Shown: piece after piece, positions 15,010-23,546 of the stretch
Numbering within the stretch: the first letter of the stretch is position 1
Layout: each line of letters opens with the position of its first letter
Assembly: GCA_040003255.1 (NCBI GenBank)
Contig: JBDUCV010000017.1
Coordinates: forward strand, 1 to 34,398
Direction of reading: 5' to 3'
Length of the DNA: 34,398 nucleotides
Source of the DNA: JBDUCV01 sp040003255
Lineage (GTDB): Bacteria > Actinomycetota > Actinomycetes > Mycobacteriales > Jatrophihabitantaceae
Program-made: the position numbers and the translations under genes
The notes under the pieces: model-generated
Seen by the model: only the letters and a program-made list of their open reading frames with translations
What the model was told of the DNA's origin: nothing
Database searches by the model: none

Positions 15010-16086
15010 GTGGCCGGACCGAACGTCGTCGTCCGTGCGCGCATGGGTCTCGGCCGTCGATGGAAGAGGGCCAAGGCCCGGCACCGTTGGCTAGAGCACC
15101 TCGTCGTCGCCTACCAGCGGTTCACCGAGAACAACGGCAACCAGTACGCCGCGGCGATCACCTACTTCAGCTTTCTCGCGATATTTCCGCTGGTGCTGCT
15201 AGGTGTGGCCATAGCTGGCTTCGTCCTCAACTCCCACCCGGACCTGCTCAAGGATCTGTCTGACAACATCACCGCGAGCCTGCCGGGAGACTTCGGCAAG
15301 AAACTCAAGGATTCGATCAACACCGCGATTGCCAACCGGACGAGCGTTGGGCTGGTCGGCTTGCTCGGTGTGCTGATCACCGGCCTGGGCTGGATCGGCA
15401 ACCTGCGGGCCGCCTATAACGCGGTCTGGGGGGTAGAACTGCCGAAACGCAACGCCGTCAAGAAGAAGCTGAGCGATCTGCTGGTGCTCATCGGCCTGGG
15501 TATCGGTGCTGTCGTGTCGATCGGCATCACCATCGTGGGTACCGCGTTGAGCGGGCGGGTGCTGTCTGCGCTCAGTCTCGACACCGTCCCCGGAGCGCAG
15601 CTGTTGGCCGGGGTCGCCAGCCTCGCGATCGCGATCGTGGCCGACGTGTTGATCTTCGCGTGGTTGCTCGTCAAGCTGCCCGCTACCGAGGTGCGGTTCG
15701 GGATGGTGGTCCGCGGGGCGATTCTCGCTGCCGTCGGGTTCGAGGTGCTCAAGGTGGTGGGCACGTACTACATCGCGAGAGTCAATTCCAGCCCGACCGC
15801 CGGCGTATTCGGCAGCGTGATCGGCATCTTGGTCTTCATCGACCTCGTCTCGCGATACCAGCTGTTCTGCGCGGCGTGGACCGCCACCGGCATCGAATCG
15901 GTCGAGGCGCCAGCCGCGGCGCTCGACCGCGGGGAACCCCCGGTGCCGGCTGATCTGCCGACCCGTACGCCGGGTCCGCAGATCATCTCGCCGGTCAGCG
16001 TCGCGACGTCACTGGTCGGCGCCGGGGCGGCCTTGGGCGGTGCCGCCGTCGCCTGGCTGGCCAGCCGCCGGCGCCGCCGAGGCTGA
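15010..16086 (+). CDS. YihY/virulence factor BrkB family membrane protein
   Basis: A 358-residue integral membrane protein. The N-terminal region contains the family signature NNGNQYAAAITYFSFLAIFPL (split here as NNGNQYAAAITY, residues 39-50, and FSFLAIFPL, 51-59), followed by about six membrane helices and VELPKRN between the second and third. A Pro-rich segment (about 300-325) precedes a last hydrophobic stretch and the basic tail SRRRRRG. No enzymatic function is established for the family. GTG 15010 starts on the base after the upstream stop; it has weak ribosome-site support (GGGGGCTAGG). It converges on glpK1 with a 15-base gap and no visible terminator. Confidence 0.88.
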   Translation: MAGPNVVVRARMGLGRRWKRAKARHRWLEHLVVAYQRFTENNGNQYAAAITYFSFLAIFPLVLLGVAIAGFVLNSHPDLLKDLSDNITASLPGDFGKKLKDSINTAIANRTSVGLVGLLGVLITGLGWIGNLRAAYNAVWGVELPKRNAVKKKLSDLLVLIGLGIGAVVSIGITIVGTALSGRVLSALSLDTVPGAQLLAGVASLAIAIVADVLIFAWLLVKLPATEVRFGMVVRGAILAAVGFEVLKVVGTYYIARVNSSPTAGVFGSVIGILVFIDLVSRYQLFCAAWTATGIESVEAPAAALDRGEPPVPADLPTRTPGPQIISPVSVATSLVGAGAALGGAAVAWLASRRRRRG

Positions 16087-16101
16087 TCCCGGGTCACGCC
16101 G

Positions 16102-17631
16102 CTAACCCACGACCTGCTCGCTCGGCCGGATCCAGTCGAATGTCCGCTCGACCGCACGCTTCCAGTTGTCGTATTCATGTTCGCGCGTCGCCGGGTTCAT
16201 GTTCGGCACCCACTGGGCGGCCCGGTGCCAGTTGCGGCGAAGGGTGTCGACGTCCGGCCAATACCCCACCGACAGGCCGGCGGCGTACGCCGCGCCGAGT
16301 GAGACGGTCTCGGCGACCATCGGCCGGACGACCGTGGTGTCGAGCACGTCGGCGATGAACTGCATCAGCAAGTTGTCTGACGTCATGCCGCCATCGACCT
16401 TCAGCGTGGTCAGGGGCAGGCCGGAGTCGGCGTTCATCGCGTCGATGACCTCTCGGGTCTGCCACCCCGTCGCTTCCAGAATCGCCCGCGCCAAGTGTCC
16501 CTTGGTTACATAGGACGTCAGTCCGACGATGATGCCCCGGGCCTCGCTGCGCCAGTGTGGTGCGAACAGGCCCGAGAACGCCGGGACGATGTAACAACCC
16601 CCGTTGTCGTCGACGCTGCGCGCCAGCGTCTCGATCTCCGGGGCGGAGGAGATGATGCCCAGGCCGTCGCGGAACCACTGCACCAGTGAGCCGGTGATCG
16701 CGATCGATCCCTCGAGTGCATATGCGGCGGGCTCGCCGGCGATCTGGTAGGCCACCGTTGTCAGCAGACCGTGCGTCGAGCGGACCAGCTCGGTGCCGGT
16801 GTTGAGCAGCAGAAAGCTGCCGGTGCCGTAGGTGCACTTCGCCTCGCCCGGATCGAAGCAGGCCTGCCCGAACAGGGCCGCCTGCTGGTCGCCCAAAGCG
16901 GCAGCGATCGGGACTCCGGGCAGCACGCTGGTCGCCGCCCCGTAGATGTGCAGCGACGGCTCAATGCGCGGCAAGATCGCCGCGGGGATGTCGAAGAAGT
17001 CGAGTAGTTCCGGGTGCCACGCACGGGTGTGGATGTCCATGAGCATCGTGCGACTGGCATTGGTCACGTCGGTGACGTGTGCGCCTCCGCCTGGCACGTC
17101 GGCGCCCCCGGTCAGGTTCCAGATCAGCCAGCTCTCCATCGTCCCGAACATCAGCTCGCCGCGTTCGGCCCGTTCGCGCACCCCGGGGAGCGCGTCGAGG
17201 ATCCAGCGCAGTCTCGGCGCGGAGAAGTAGGTCGTGAGCGGCAGTCCGCACAATTCCTGGACGCGTGCGGCACGCGGATCGGCGGCCAGTTCGTCGACCA
17301 TCGCGGCCGTCCGGGTGTCTTGCCAGACGATGGCGTGGTGCACCGGGACGCCGGTGCGGCGATCCCAGACGACCGTCGTCTCGCGTTGGTTGGCGATGCC
17401 GACGGCCAGCACCTGGTCGATGCCGATCCCCGACTCGCGCAAGGCAGCCGGCACGATGCGGGTGACGTTGCGCCAGATCTGCACGGCGTCGTGCTCGACG
17501 AGCCCCGGCTTGGGAAAGTGCTGAGTGTGCTCGCGCTGGCTGACCGCCACGAGCCGGCCGGCTTGGTCGAATACGATGCACCGCGTGGACGTGGTGCCCT
17601 GATCGATCGCGAGGATGTATCGCTCGTTCAC
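16102..17631 (-). CDS. glpK: Glycerol kinase 1 (Streptomyces-type subgroup)
   Basis: A 509-residue cytosolic FGGY-family kinase making sn-glycerol 3-phosphate. The phosphate loop DQGTTSTR is near the N-terminus. Glycerol-site residues are intact: R and E in NQRETTVVWD, W in IVWQDTRT, Y in TYFSAPRL and D in LGDQQAALFGQ. The ATP site reads TYGTGSFLLLNTG. I chose GTG 17631 because it gives VNERYILAIDQGTTS, the family N-terminus, and overlaps the regulator stop (GTGA); the open frame extends 70 codons upstream through the regulator but that part is unrelated. Details such as QREHTQHFPKPG and GTMESWLIWNLTGG resemble, from memory, Streptomyces kinases, unlike the second copy at 19472. Coupling to the regulator means regulator and kinase are co-expressed. 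Confidence 0.94.
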   Translation of the reverse strand: MNERYILAIDQGTTSTRCIVFDQAGRLVAVSQREHTQHFPKPGLVEHDAVQIWRNVTRIVPAALRESGIGIDQVLAVGIANQRETTVVWDRRTGVPVHHAIVWQDTRTAAMVDELAADPRAARVQELCGLPLTTYFSAPRLRWILDALPGVRERAERGELMFGTMESWLIWNLTGGADVPGGGAHVTDVTNASRTMLMDIHTRAWHPELLDFFDIPAAILPRIEPSLHIYGAATSVLPGVPIAAALGDQQAALFGQACFDPGEAKCTYGTGSFLLLNTGTELVRSTHGLLTTVAYQIAGEPAAYALEGSIAITGSLVQWFRDGLGIISSAPEIETLARSVDDNGGCYIVPAFSGLFAPHWRSEARGIIVGLTSYVTKGHLARAILEATGWQTREVIDAMNADSGLPLTTLKVDGGMTSDNLLMQFIADVLDTTVVRPMVAETVSLGAAYAAGLSVGYWPDVDTLRRNWHRAAQWVPNMNPATREHEYDNWKRAVERTFDWIRPSEQVVG

Positions 17632-18389
17632 TGCAGGTGCCCCCCAAGCTGACGTGAGATCGCGCGTGCCGTGTCGTTGACGGCCGCCACTAAATGCGGT
17701 CTCGGCACGCCCTGCGAGCTGCATAGCCGCTCCGGCGAGCCGCAGATGGCGATCGATCCCACCACCAGGCCGCCCTGGCCACGGATCGGCGCCGCTATCG
17801 ACGCCTGCCCGAGCAGCATCTCCTCGATCTCTGATGCCCAACCGGCAGCGCGCACGGCGAGGAGTGTGCGGGTCAGCCCGCGGCGGGTGGTGATCGTGCG
17901 GCGGGTATAGCGACCCAGATCGAGATCGAGGTTGGCCATGGACGGCAGGTAGGCGAGCAGCACTTTGCCTACCGCGGTGGCATGGGCCGGCAGCAGCGCG
18001 CCGACGTCGAGCGTCTGCATCGAGTCGTCCGGCCGGAAGACGTGATGCACCACGATGACCTGTGCCCCCAGTGGCGCGCCGATCCGCACCGACTCGCCGC
18101 TTCGGCTGGCGAGCGCATCGGCCCAGTTCGTTGCCCGCGCCCGCAGCTCGTTGACGTCCAGATAGCTGCTGCCCAGATGGAGCAGAACCGCTCCGAGTTG
18201 ATAGCGACCGGTCTGGTTGTCTTGCTCGACGAAGCCCACCCCTTGCAGCGTTCGCAGGATGCCGTGCGTCGTGGCCTTCGCCAGGTCAAGCGAGTGCGAC
18301 ACCTCAGCCAGGCTCAACCGGCCGGAATTGCCCGCGAGCAGCCGGAGCACGGCCGCCGCGCGCTCGATCGACTGAACCGCTCCCGGCAT
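17628..18389 (-). CDS. IclR-family transcriptional regulator of glycerol genes (GylR-like)
   Basis: A 253-residue DNA-binding protein. The N-terminal winged helix-turn-helix (about residues 5-66) includes SIERAAAVLRLLAG, LSLAEVSHSLDLAKATTHGILRTL and GRYQLG. The C-terminal IclR effector domain (about 75-250) includes LLPAHATAVGKVLLA and APIRGQGGLVVGSIAI. Divergence from glpF-glpK2-glpD and coupling to glpK1 make it the likely local regulator, comparable to GylR of Streptomyces; glycerol 3-phosphate as the inducer would be inference. ATG 18389 lies six bases after TACGTT, with no good ribosome site, so it is probably leaderless. The promoter -35 falls inside palindrome O1, suggesting autoregulation. 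Confidence 0.9.
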   Translation of the reverse strand: MPGAVQSIERAAAVLRLLAGNSGRLSLAEVSHSLDLAKATTHGILRTLQGVGFVEQDNQTGRYQLGAVLLHLGSSYLDVNELRARATNWADALASRSGESVRIGAPLGAQVIVVHHVFRPDDSMQTLDVGALLPAHATAVGKVLLAYLPSMANLDLDLGRYTRRTITTRRGLTRTLLAVRAAGWASEIEEMLLGQASIAAPIRGQGGLVVGSIAICGSPERLCSSQGVPRPHLVAAVNDTARAISRQLGGHLQ

Positions 18390-18395
18390 GGTCCG

Positions 18396-18424
18396 AACGT
18401 AGGCGAGCGATCATCGTTCGACAA
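18396..18424 (-). promoter_or_regulatory. Probable leaderless promoter of the IclR regulator-glpK1 operon
   Basis: On the minus strand, TTGTCG (18424-18419) and TACGTT (18401-18396) are separated by 17 bp, and the regulator ATG at 18389 follows six bases after the -10. The -35 lies within the O1 palindrome at 18417-18431. Confidence 0.55.
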
Positions 18425-18431
18425 TGTCGAA
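18417..18431. promoter_or_regulatory. Palindrome O1, probable IclR/GylR operator
   Basis: TTCGACAATGTCGAA is a perfect 6-3-6 inverted repeat in the divergent glycerol control region. It covers the -35 of the regulator promoter. IclR-family operators are short AT-centred palindromes of this kind. The binding protein is inferred from position. Confidence 0.6.
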
Positions 18432-18460
18432 TGCGAGATGCGCAGCTGGGACGTGCATCG

Positions 18461-18475
18461 TGCGACATTGCCGAA
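18461..18475. promoter_or_regulatory. Imperfect palindrome O2, probable second operator
   Basis: TGCGACATTGCCGAA matches the reverse complement of O1 (TTCGACATTGTCGAA) at 13 of 15 positions. Its start is 44 bp from that of O1, close to four helical turns, so both would lie on nearly the same face of the DNA. It is just upstream of the putative glpF -35. Confidence 0.5.
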
Positions 18476-18476
18476 C

Positions 18477-18494
18477 GGCGGGCATTGTCCCGCC
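18477..18494. promoter_or_regulatory. Palindrome O3 overlapping the glpF -35 region
   Basis: GGCGGG-CATTGT-CCCGCC is a perfect 6-bp inverted repeat whose centre CATTGTC repeats the core of O1 (reverse strand). It overlaps the TTGTCC proposed as the glpF -35. It could be a third, weaker operator or simply a GC-rich stem. Confidence 0.4.
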
Positions 18495-18514
18495 TTCTGC
18501 CGCCTCCCTAGGGT
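18485..18514 (+). promoter_or_regulatory. Possible glpF promoter
   Basis: TTGTCC (18485-18490) and TAGGGT (18509-18514) are spaced by 18 bp. The expected start near 18521 leaves a leader of about 36 bases containing the ribosome site GGAGGAA (18548-18554) before ATG 18557. Confidence 0.4.
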
Positions 18515-18556
18515 CAGGTCTACGCGATTCTGCACAGCGATTGCGACGGAGGAACC

Positions 18557-19438
18557 ATGACTGATGCACGCGAGACCAGGCGGTCCGATGAGCGGGTGGC
18601 GTTGCCGAGGGAACCGTCCCTCGCCGGTGAGCTCGCCGCCGAGTTCGCTGGAACGATGATCCTTCTGCTCTTCGGACTGGGCGTCGTCGCTCAGGTCGTA
18701 GCAACCACGGGGCTGGGCGATCACGACAGCATCGCCTGGGCCTGGGGCCTGGGCGTGATGCTCGGTGTGTTCACCGCCGGCAAGATCAGTGGGGCGCACC
18801 TGAACCCAGCCGTCTCAGTGGGACTCGCGGCGTTCGCGGGGTTCCCATGGCGCAAGGTTTTGCCATACTCCCTGGCGCAGACCGCCGGAGCCTTTGTCGC
18901 CGCGCTGATCGTCCGGTGGAACTACACCGAGGCTCTCGCGGCATTCGATCCGGGACACACGATCAAGTCCCAGTTCATCTTCTCCACGCTCCCGGGCAAC
19001 GGCAACGCCAAGCTGAACGTTCACGAATGGGGAGCGTTCCGCGACCAGATCATCGGCACCGCGATCCTGATGTTCCTGATCCTGGCGATCACCCACGCCC
19101 GGGCGACCCCGCCACTGTCCAACCTGGCGCCGTTCATCATCGGCCTGCTCGTCGTCGGCATCGGCATGGCTTACGGCACCAACGCGGGTTACGCGATCAA
19201 CCCAGCACGTGACTTCGGCCCGCGTCTCGCTTCGTTCTTGACCGGATACGGCACGGCCTGGCGAGATCAGTACGGCAACTTGTACTTCTGGGTGCCGATC
19301 ATCGCGCCGGTTCTCGGCGCGCTCGTCGGAGGCGCGTTGTTCAAGTACTTGGTGGAAAGGTACCTGATCCTCCTGCCGGTCGACGACGTGCCGGGAGAGC
19401 GCGGCGAGCTACCCGATCGCGTGCAGACCGAACTGTGA
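18557..19438 (+). CDS. glpF: Aquaglyceroporin / glycerol uptake facilitator (MIP family)
   Basis: A 293-residue inner-membrane channel for glycerol diffusion into the cell. The two pore-forming NPA motifs are at 83-85 (SGAHLNPAVS) and 215-217 (YAINPARDFGPRL). The Asp after the second NPAR (D219) is the hallmark of glycerol-conducting members rather than strict water channels. Six membrane helices plus the two half-helices can be traced from about residue 22 to 275, with a long loop between helices 3 and 4. ATG 18557 has GGAGGAA just upstream. It is first in a plus-strand operon with glpK2 (33-base gap) and glpD (53-base gap), so uptake, phosphorylation and oxidation genes are adjacent. Confidence 0.95.
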   Translation: MTDARETRRSDERVALPREPSLAGELAAEFAGTMILLLFGLGVVAQVVATTGLGDHDSIAWAWGLGVMLGVFTAGKISGAHLNPAVSVGLAAFAGFPWRKVLPYSLAQTAGAFVAALIVRWNYTEALAAFDPGHTIKSQFIFSTLPGNGNAKLNVHEWGAFRDQIIGTAILMFLILAITHARATPPLSNLAPFIIGLLVVGIGMAYGTNAGYAINPARDFGPRLASFLTGYGTAWRDQYGNLYFWVPIIAPVLGALVGGALFKYLVERYLILLPVDDVPGERGELPDRVQTEL

Positions 19439-19471
19439 CCAGCCGCCAACGACGAACGGGAGATTGTCACT

Positions 19472-20983
19472 ATGGCTGACTACGTCGGTGCCGTAGACCA
19501 AGGCACCACCAGCACCCGATTCATGATGTTCGACCACGGCGGTAACGAGGTCGCCAAGCACCAGCTCGAGCACGAGCAGATTCTTCCGCAGGCGGGCTGG
19601 GTCGAACACAATCCGGTCGAGATCTGGGAGCGGACCGTCTCGGTGATCCAGACGGGGTTGAACGACAAGCGGCTCAGCTCTTCGGACCTGGCCGCGCTGG
19701 GCATCACCAACCAGCGGGAGACGACGGTCGTCTGGGACCGCACCACCGGCCGCCCCTACTACAACGCCATCGTCTGGCAAGACACCCGCACCGACCGCAT
19801 CGCCAGCGCCCTGGATCGCGAGGGCAAGGGCGACACGATCCGGCAGAAGGCCGGTCTGCCGCCGGCGACCTACTTCTCCGGCGGCAAGATCCAGTGGATC
19901 CTCGAGAACGTCGACGGGGTGCGCGCGGCAGCCGAGAAGGGTGATGCGATCTTCGGCAACACCGACACCTGGCTGGTGTGGAACCTCACCGGCGGCAAGG
20001 ACGGCGGGGCACACACCACCGACGTCACCAACGCCAGCCGCACCATGCTAATGAACCTGGAGACGCTGGACTGGGACGACGAACTGCTCGGGTTTTTCAA
20101 CATCCCGCGGGCGATGCTGCCCGAGATCCGGCCGTCGTCGGACCCGAACGGCTATGGCGAGGTGAAGCTGTCCAGCGTGGCCGGCGTGCCACTAACCGGC
20201 GACCTCGGCGACCAGCAGGCTGCCACGGTTGGCCAGGTGTGCTTCGGCGTCGGCGAGGCCAAGAACACCTACGGCACCGGCAACTTCATGCTGCTAAACA
20301 CCGGAGAGGAGCTCGTGCGCAGCAAGAACGGGCTGCTCACGACCGCCTGCTACAAGTTCGGCGACCAGCCCGCTATCTACGCCCTCGAGGGCTCGATCGC
20401 GGTTACCGGATCGGCCGTGCAATGGCTGCGCGACCAGCTGGGCGTCATCTCCGGCGCCAGTGAGACCGAGTCGCTGGCCCGCCAGGTCGAGGACAACGGC
20501 GGCGTGTACTTCGTGCCCGCGTTCTCCGGACTGTTCGCCCCGTACTGGCGCAGCGACGCGCGCGGGGCGATCGTCGGGCTCTCGCGCTTCAACACCAACG
20601 CCCACCTGGCACGGGCCACGCTCGAGGCCATCTGCTACCAGAGCAAGGACGTCGCCGACGCGATGGAGCAGGACTCCGGGGTGAAGCTGGACGTGCTCAA
20701 GGTCGACGGCGGGGTCACCGCCAACGACTTGTGCATGCAGATGCAGGCCGACATCCTCGGCGTGCCGGTCAGCCGGCCAGTGGTAGCCGAGACGACGGCG
20801 CTCGGTGCGGCCTACGCGGCCGGCCTGGCCACCGGCTTCTGGTCCAACACCGACGAGCTCGTCCAGAACTGGAACGAGTCGAAGCGGTGGGAGCCGCAGT
20901 GGAGCGACGAGCAGCGCGAGCTCGGCCATGCAGGATGGAAGAAAGCCGTTCAGCGCACCCTCGACTGGGTCGACGTCGACTGA
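19472..20983 (+). CDS. glpK: Glycerol kinase 2 (mycobacterial-type subgroup)
   Basis: A 503-residue cytosolic FGGY kinase phosphorylating glycerol. Key motifs are all present: DQGTTSTR (9-16), NQRETTVVWD, IVWQDTRT, TYFSGGKIQWILE, LGDQQAATVGQ and TYGTGNFMLLNTG. Features such as HQLEHEQILPQAGWVEHNPVE and the C-terminal VQRTLDWVDVD match what I recall of M. tuberculosis GlpK, whereas the divergent copy (16102-17631) resembles the Streptomyces type. Both copies look catalytically intact, so this is not a decayed duplicate. The ATG has GGGAGA about ten bases upstream. It lies in an operon between glpF and glpD and is probably controlled from the palindromes at 18417-18494. Confidence 0.95.
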   Translation: MADYVGAVDQGTTSTRFMMFDHGGNEVAKHQLEHEQILPQAGWVEHNPVEIWERTVSVIQTGLNDKRLSSSDLAALGITNQRETTVVWDRTTGRPYYNAIVWQDTRTDRIASALDREGKGDTIRQKAGLPPATYFSGGKIQWILENVDGVRAAAEKGDAIFGNTDTWLVWNLTGGKDGGAHTTDVTNASRTMLMNLETLDWDDELLGFFNIPRAMLPEIRPSSDPNGYGEVKLSSVAGVPLTGDLGDQQAATVGQVCFGVGEAKNTYGTGNFMLLNTGEELVRSKNGLLTTACYKFGDQPAIYALEGSIAVTGSAVQWLRDQLGVISGASETESLARQVEDNGGVYFVPAFSGLFAPYWRSDARGAIVGLSRFNTNAHLARATLEAICYQSKDVADAMEQDSGVKLDVLKVDGGVTANDLCMQMQADILGVPVSRPVVAETTALGAAYAAGLATGFWSNTDELVQNWNESKRWEPQWSDEQRELGHAGWKKAVQRTLDWVDVD

Positions 20984-21036
20984 TTACCGGCGCACCCTGG
21001 TAAGCGCAGAAGGGAACCGACGAGAGGACTGACATC

Positions 21037-22752
21037 GTGGTGCTGGGCGGTCCGCTTTCTCCGCATGCACGGGCGGCAGCAATCGACCGGATGGCCGAGC
21101 CAGCGGAACTGGACGTGCTCGTCGTCGGCGGGGGAGTGGTCGGGGCAGGAGCCGCGCTCGACGCGGTCACCCGTGGACTGTCCACTGCGATCGTCGAGGC
21201 ACGCGACTGGGCCAGCGGTACCTCGAGCCGATCGAGCAAGCTTGTCCACGGGGGCTTGCGCTATTTGGAGATGCTCGACTTCGGACTGGTACGTGAGGCG
21301 CTGCGGGAGCGTGGCCTGCTGCTCCGGCGGCTGGCCCCGCACCTGGTGCGACCGGTGCCGTTCCTGTACCCGTTGCAGCACCGGGTGTGGGAACGGCCCT
21401 ATGTCGGGGCGGGCATCCTGCTCTACGACGCGATGGCCACGACATCGGGCAACGCCCGCGGGCTTCCGCACCATCGGCACATGACGAAGAAGCGGGCGCT
21501 GCGCGAGGCTCCGTGCCTCAAGGCGTCTGCGCTGACCGGTGCCGTGCAGTATTGGGACGCGCAGGTCGACGACGCCCGGCACACCATGATGCTGGTCCGC
21601 ACGGCGGCGTCTTACGGCGCATGGGCGGCCAACCGCATCCGGGTCACCGACTTCATCCGGCAGGGTGAGCGGGTCACCGGGGCGCAGCTCGTCGACCTAG
21701 AGACCGGGCGCGAACTTTCCGTCCACGCCAAGCAAGTGATCAACGCGACCGGCGTGTGGACCGACGACACCCAGCAGATGGCCGATACCCGCGGACAGAT
21801 TCACGTCCGGGCATCCAAGGGCATCCACCTCGTCGTGCCCCGGGACCGGCTGCAGTCCAACACCGGCCTCATCTTGCGGACCGAGAAGAGCGTCCTGTTC
21901 GTGATTCCGTGGGGCCGGCATTGGATCATCGGCACTACCGACACCGAGTGGTCACTCGACAAGGCGCATCCGGCAGCCAGCTCGAGCGATATCGATTACC
22001 TGCTCGAACACGTCAACTCGGTGCTTACGTCACCGCTCACTCGCGAGGACGTCGAAGGGGTGTACGCCGGCCTGCGACCGCTGCTCACCGGCGAATCGGA
22101 CTCGACGTCGAAGCTGTCCCGCGAGCATGTCGTTGGCCATCCGGTGCCCGGCCTGGTCGTCGTTGCAGGTGGCAAGTACACGACCTACCGGGTGATGGCC
22201 GAGGATGCGGTCGACGAGGCCGTCCGCGGCATGGACGCGCGCGTCGCCGAGTCATGCACCGAGCGCATCCCGCTCGTCGGCGCAGATGGCTACGAGGCGA
22301 TGTGGAATCAGCGGCACACCCTGGCCGCGTCCGCCGGCCTGCACGTGGTCCGGGTCGAGCACCTGCTCAGCCGCTACGGGTCGCTGACGCCGGAGCTGCT
22401 CGACCTGGTACGTGCCGATGCCTCGCTGGGCGAGTCGCTCCCGGGCGCCGACGATTACCTCCGCGTCGAGGTGGTTTATGCGGTAACGCACGAGGGTGCG
22501 CGCCATCTCGAGGACGTCATGGCGCGGCGCACCCGGATCTCGATCGAATCCTGGGACCGCGGCGAGGAGTCCGCGGACGCGGTGACTGCGCTGATGGCGC
22601 CCGCGCTCGGGTGGGACGAGGCGCAGCGCGCGCGCGAGGCCGAGCACTATCGGGCCCGGGTGCGCGCCGAGCGGGAGTCGCAGACCAAGCCCGATGACGC
22701 GACCGCGGACGCTGCCCGGCTCGGTGCCCCGGAGATCGTCCCCGTCGCCTGA
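21037..22752 (+). CDS. glpD: Glycerol-3-phosphate dehydrogenase (aerobic, FAD/quinone-linked)
   Basis: A 571-residue peripheral membrane flavoprotein oxidising glycerol 3-phosphate to dihydroxyacetone phosphate and passing electrons to quinone. The N-terminal FAD Rossmann motif VVGGGVVGAGAALDA starts at about residue 29. GTSSRSSKLVHGGLRYLE and the later GGKYTTYRVMAEDAV are GlpD signatures. The C-terminal domain (about 400-535) contains the DUF-like helical cap typical of bacterial GlpD. GTG 21037 is used because GAGAGG lies about nine bases upstream; another GTG directly follows. Its stop is 25 bases from the converging sdhB stop. It completes the glycerol-to-DHAP route and also feeds the respiratory chain, like the neighbouring Sdh. 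Confidence 0.95.
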   Translation: MVLGGPLSPHARAAAIDRMAEPAELDVLVVGGGVVGAGAALDAVTRGLSTAIVEARDWASGTSSRSSKLVHGGLRYLEMLDFGLVREALRERGLLLRRLAPHLVRPVPFLYPLQHRVWERPYVGAGILLYDAMATTSGNARGLPHHRHMTKKRALREAPCLKASALTGAVQYWDAQVDDARHTMMLVRTAASYGAWAANRIRVTDFIRQGERVTGAQLVDLETGRELSVHAKQVINATGVWTDDTQQMADTRGQIHVRASKGIHLVVPRDRLQSNTGLILRTEKSVLFVIPWGRHWIIGTTDTEWSLDKAHPAASSSDIDYLLEHVNSVLTSPLTREDVEGVYAGLRPLLTGESDSTSKLSREHVVGHPVPGLVVVAGGKYTTYRVMAEDAVDEAVRGMDARVAESCTERIPLVGADGYEAMWNQRHTLAASAGLHVVRVEHLLSRYGSLTPELLDLVRADASLGESLPGADDYLRVEVVYAVTHEGARHLEDVMARRTRISIESWDRGEESADAVTALMAPALGWDEAQRAREAEHYRARVRAERESQTKPDDATADAARLGAPEIVPVA

Positions 22753-22777
22753 CCGGCGCTGCCCCGCCGATGGAGAT

Positions 22778-23545
22778 TTAGACACGGCGAAAGATCAGGG
22801 CTTGCTTGACTTCTTGGATCGCCTTGGTGATCTCGATGCCGCGGGGACACGCCTCGGTGCAGTTGAACGTCGTGCGGCAGCGCCATACACCCTCGCGGTC
22901 GTTGAGGATCTCCAGGCGTTCGTCGCCCCCCTGGTCGCGGCTATCGAAGATGAACCGATGCGCATTGACGATCGCAGCCGGCCCGAAGTACGAACCGTCG
23001 GTCCAGTAAACCGGGCAGGACGTGGTGCACGCCGCGCACAAGATGCACTTGGTGGTGTCGTCGTAACGGTCGCGTTGTTCTTGGGACTGCACGAACTCGC
23101 GGGTCGGCGCGTTTCCGTAGGTGATCAGGAATGGCTTGATCGCGCGGTACGCCTCGAAGAATGGCTCCATGTCGACGACGAGGTCCTTCTCCAGCGGCAG
23201 CCCTTTGATCGGCTCGACGGTGATCTCGTCGGGCAGGTCGCGCACTAACACCTTGCAGGCCAGCCGATTGACGCCATTGATTCGCATGGCGTCCGAGCCG
23301 CAGACGCCGTGCGCGCATGAGCGGCGGAACGTCAGTGAACCGTCGATCTCCCACTTGACGGTGTGCAGCAAGTTGAGCACCCGGTCGGTGGGCAGCGCCG
23401 AAACCTGATAACTCTCCCAATGCGGCTCGTCGTCCAATTCGGGGTTGAAGCGCCGGATCTTGAGGGTGATCGTGCGCGGTTGCGGCGCGGGGGGCACTGG
23501 CACCACCGGCTGCTCGATGACGGAGGACGCTTGGGTGACGGTCAT
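22778..23545 (-). CDS. sdhB: Succinate dehydrogenase iron-sulfur subunit (Sdh2 type)
   Basis: A 255-residue membrane-associated subunit relaying electrons from SdhA to the quinone site. The [2Fe-2S] ligands are C77, C82, D85 and C97; the Asp in the third position also occurs in E. coli SdhB. The cysteine clusters CILCAACTTSCP (167-178) and CRTTFNCTEACP (223-234) supply the [4Fe-4S] and [3Fe-4S] centres. The start ATG at 23545 is one base after the sdhA stop, with GGAG about 12 bases upstream, so it is tightly coupled. It is the last gene of the sdhCDAB operon and converges on glpD. Confidence 0.97.
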   Translation of the reverse strand: MTVTQASSVIEQPVVPVPPAPQPRTITLKIRRFNPELDDEPHWESYQVSALPTDRVLNLLHTVKWEIDGSLTFRRSCAHGVCGSDAMRINGVNRLACKVLVRDLPDEITVEPIKGLPLEKDLVVDMEPFFEAYRAIKPFLITYGNAPTREFVQSQEQRDRYDDTTKCILCAACTTSCPVYWTDGSYFGPAAIVNAHRFIFDSRDQGGDERLEILNDREGVWRCRTTFNCTEACPRGIEITKAIQEVKQALIFRRV

Positions 23546-23546
23546 G

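Noticed and set aside
17632..17841. A 70-codon N-terminal extension of glpK1
   Set aside because: It overlaps the IclR gene in another frame and has no similarity to kinase sequence; GTG 17631 gives the family N-terminus and a GTGA overlap.
22753..22777. A weak CGGCG/CGCCG stem between glpD and sdhB as a terminator
   Set aside because: It has only five GC pairs and no U tract; such stems are expected by chance at this GC content.
22778..23545. The missing third cysteine (Asp85) of the SdhB [2Fe-2S] site as a defect
   Set aside because: An Asp at this position is also found in E. coli SdhB and is compatible with cluster binding.
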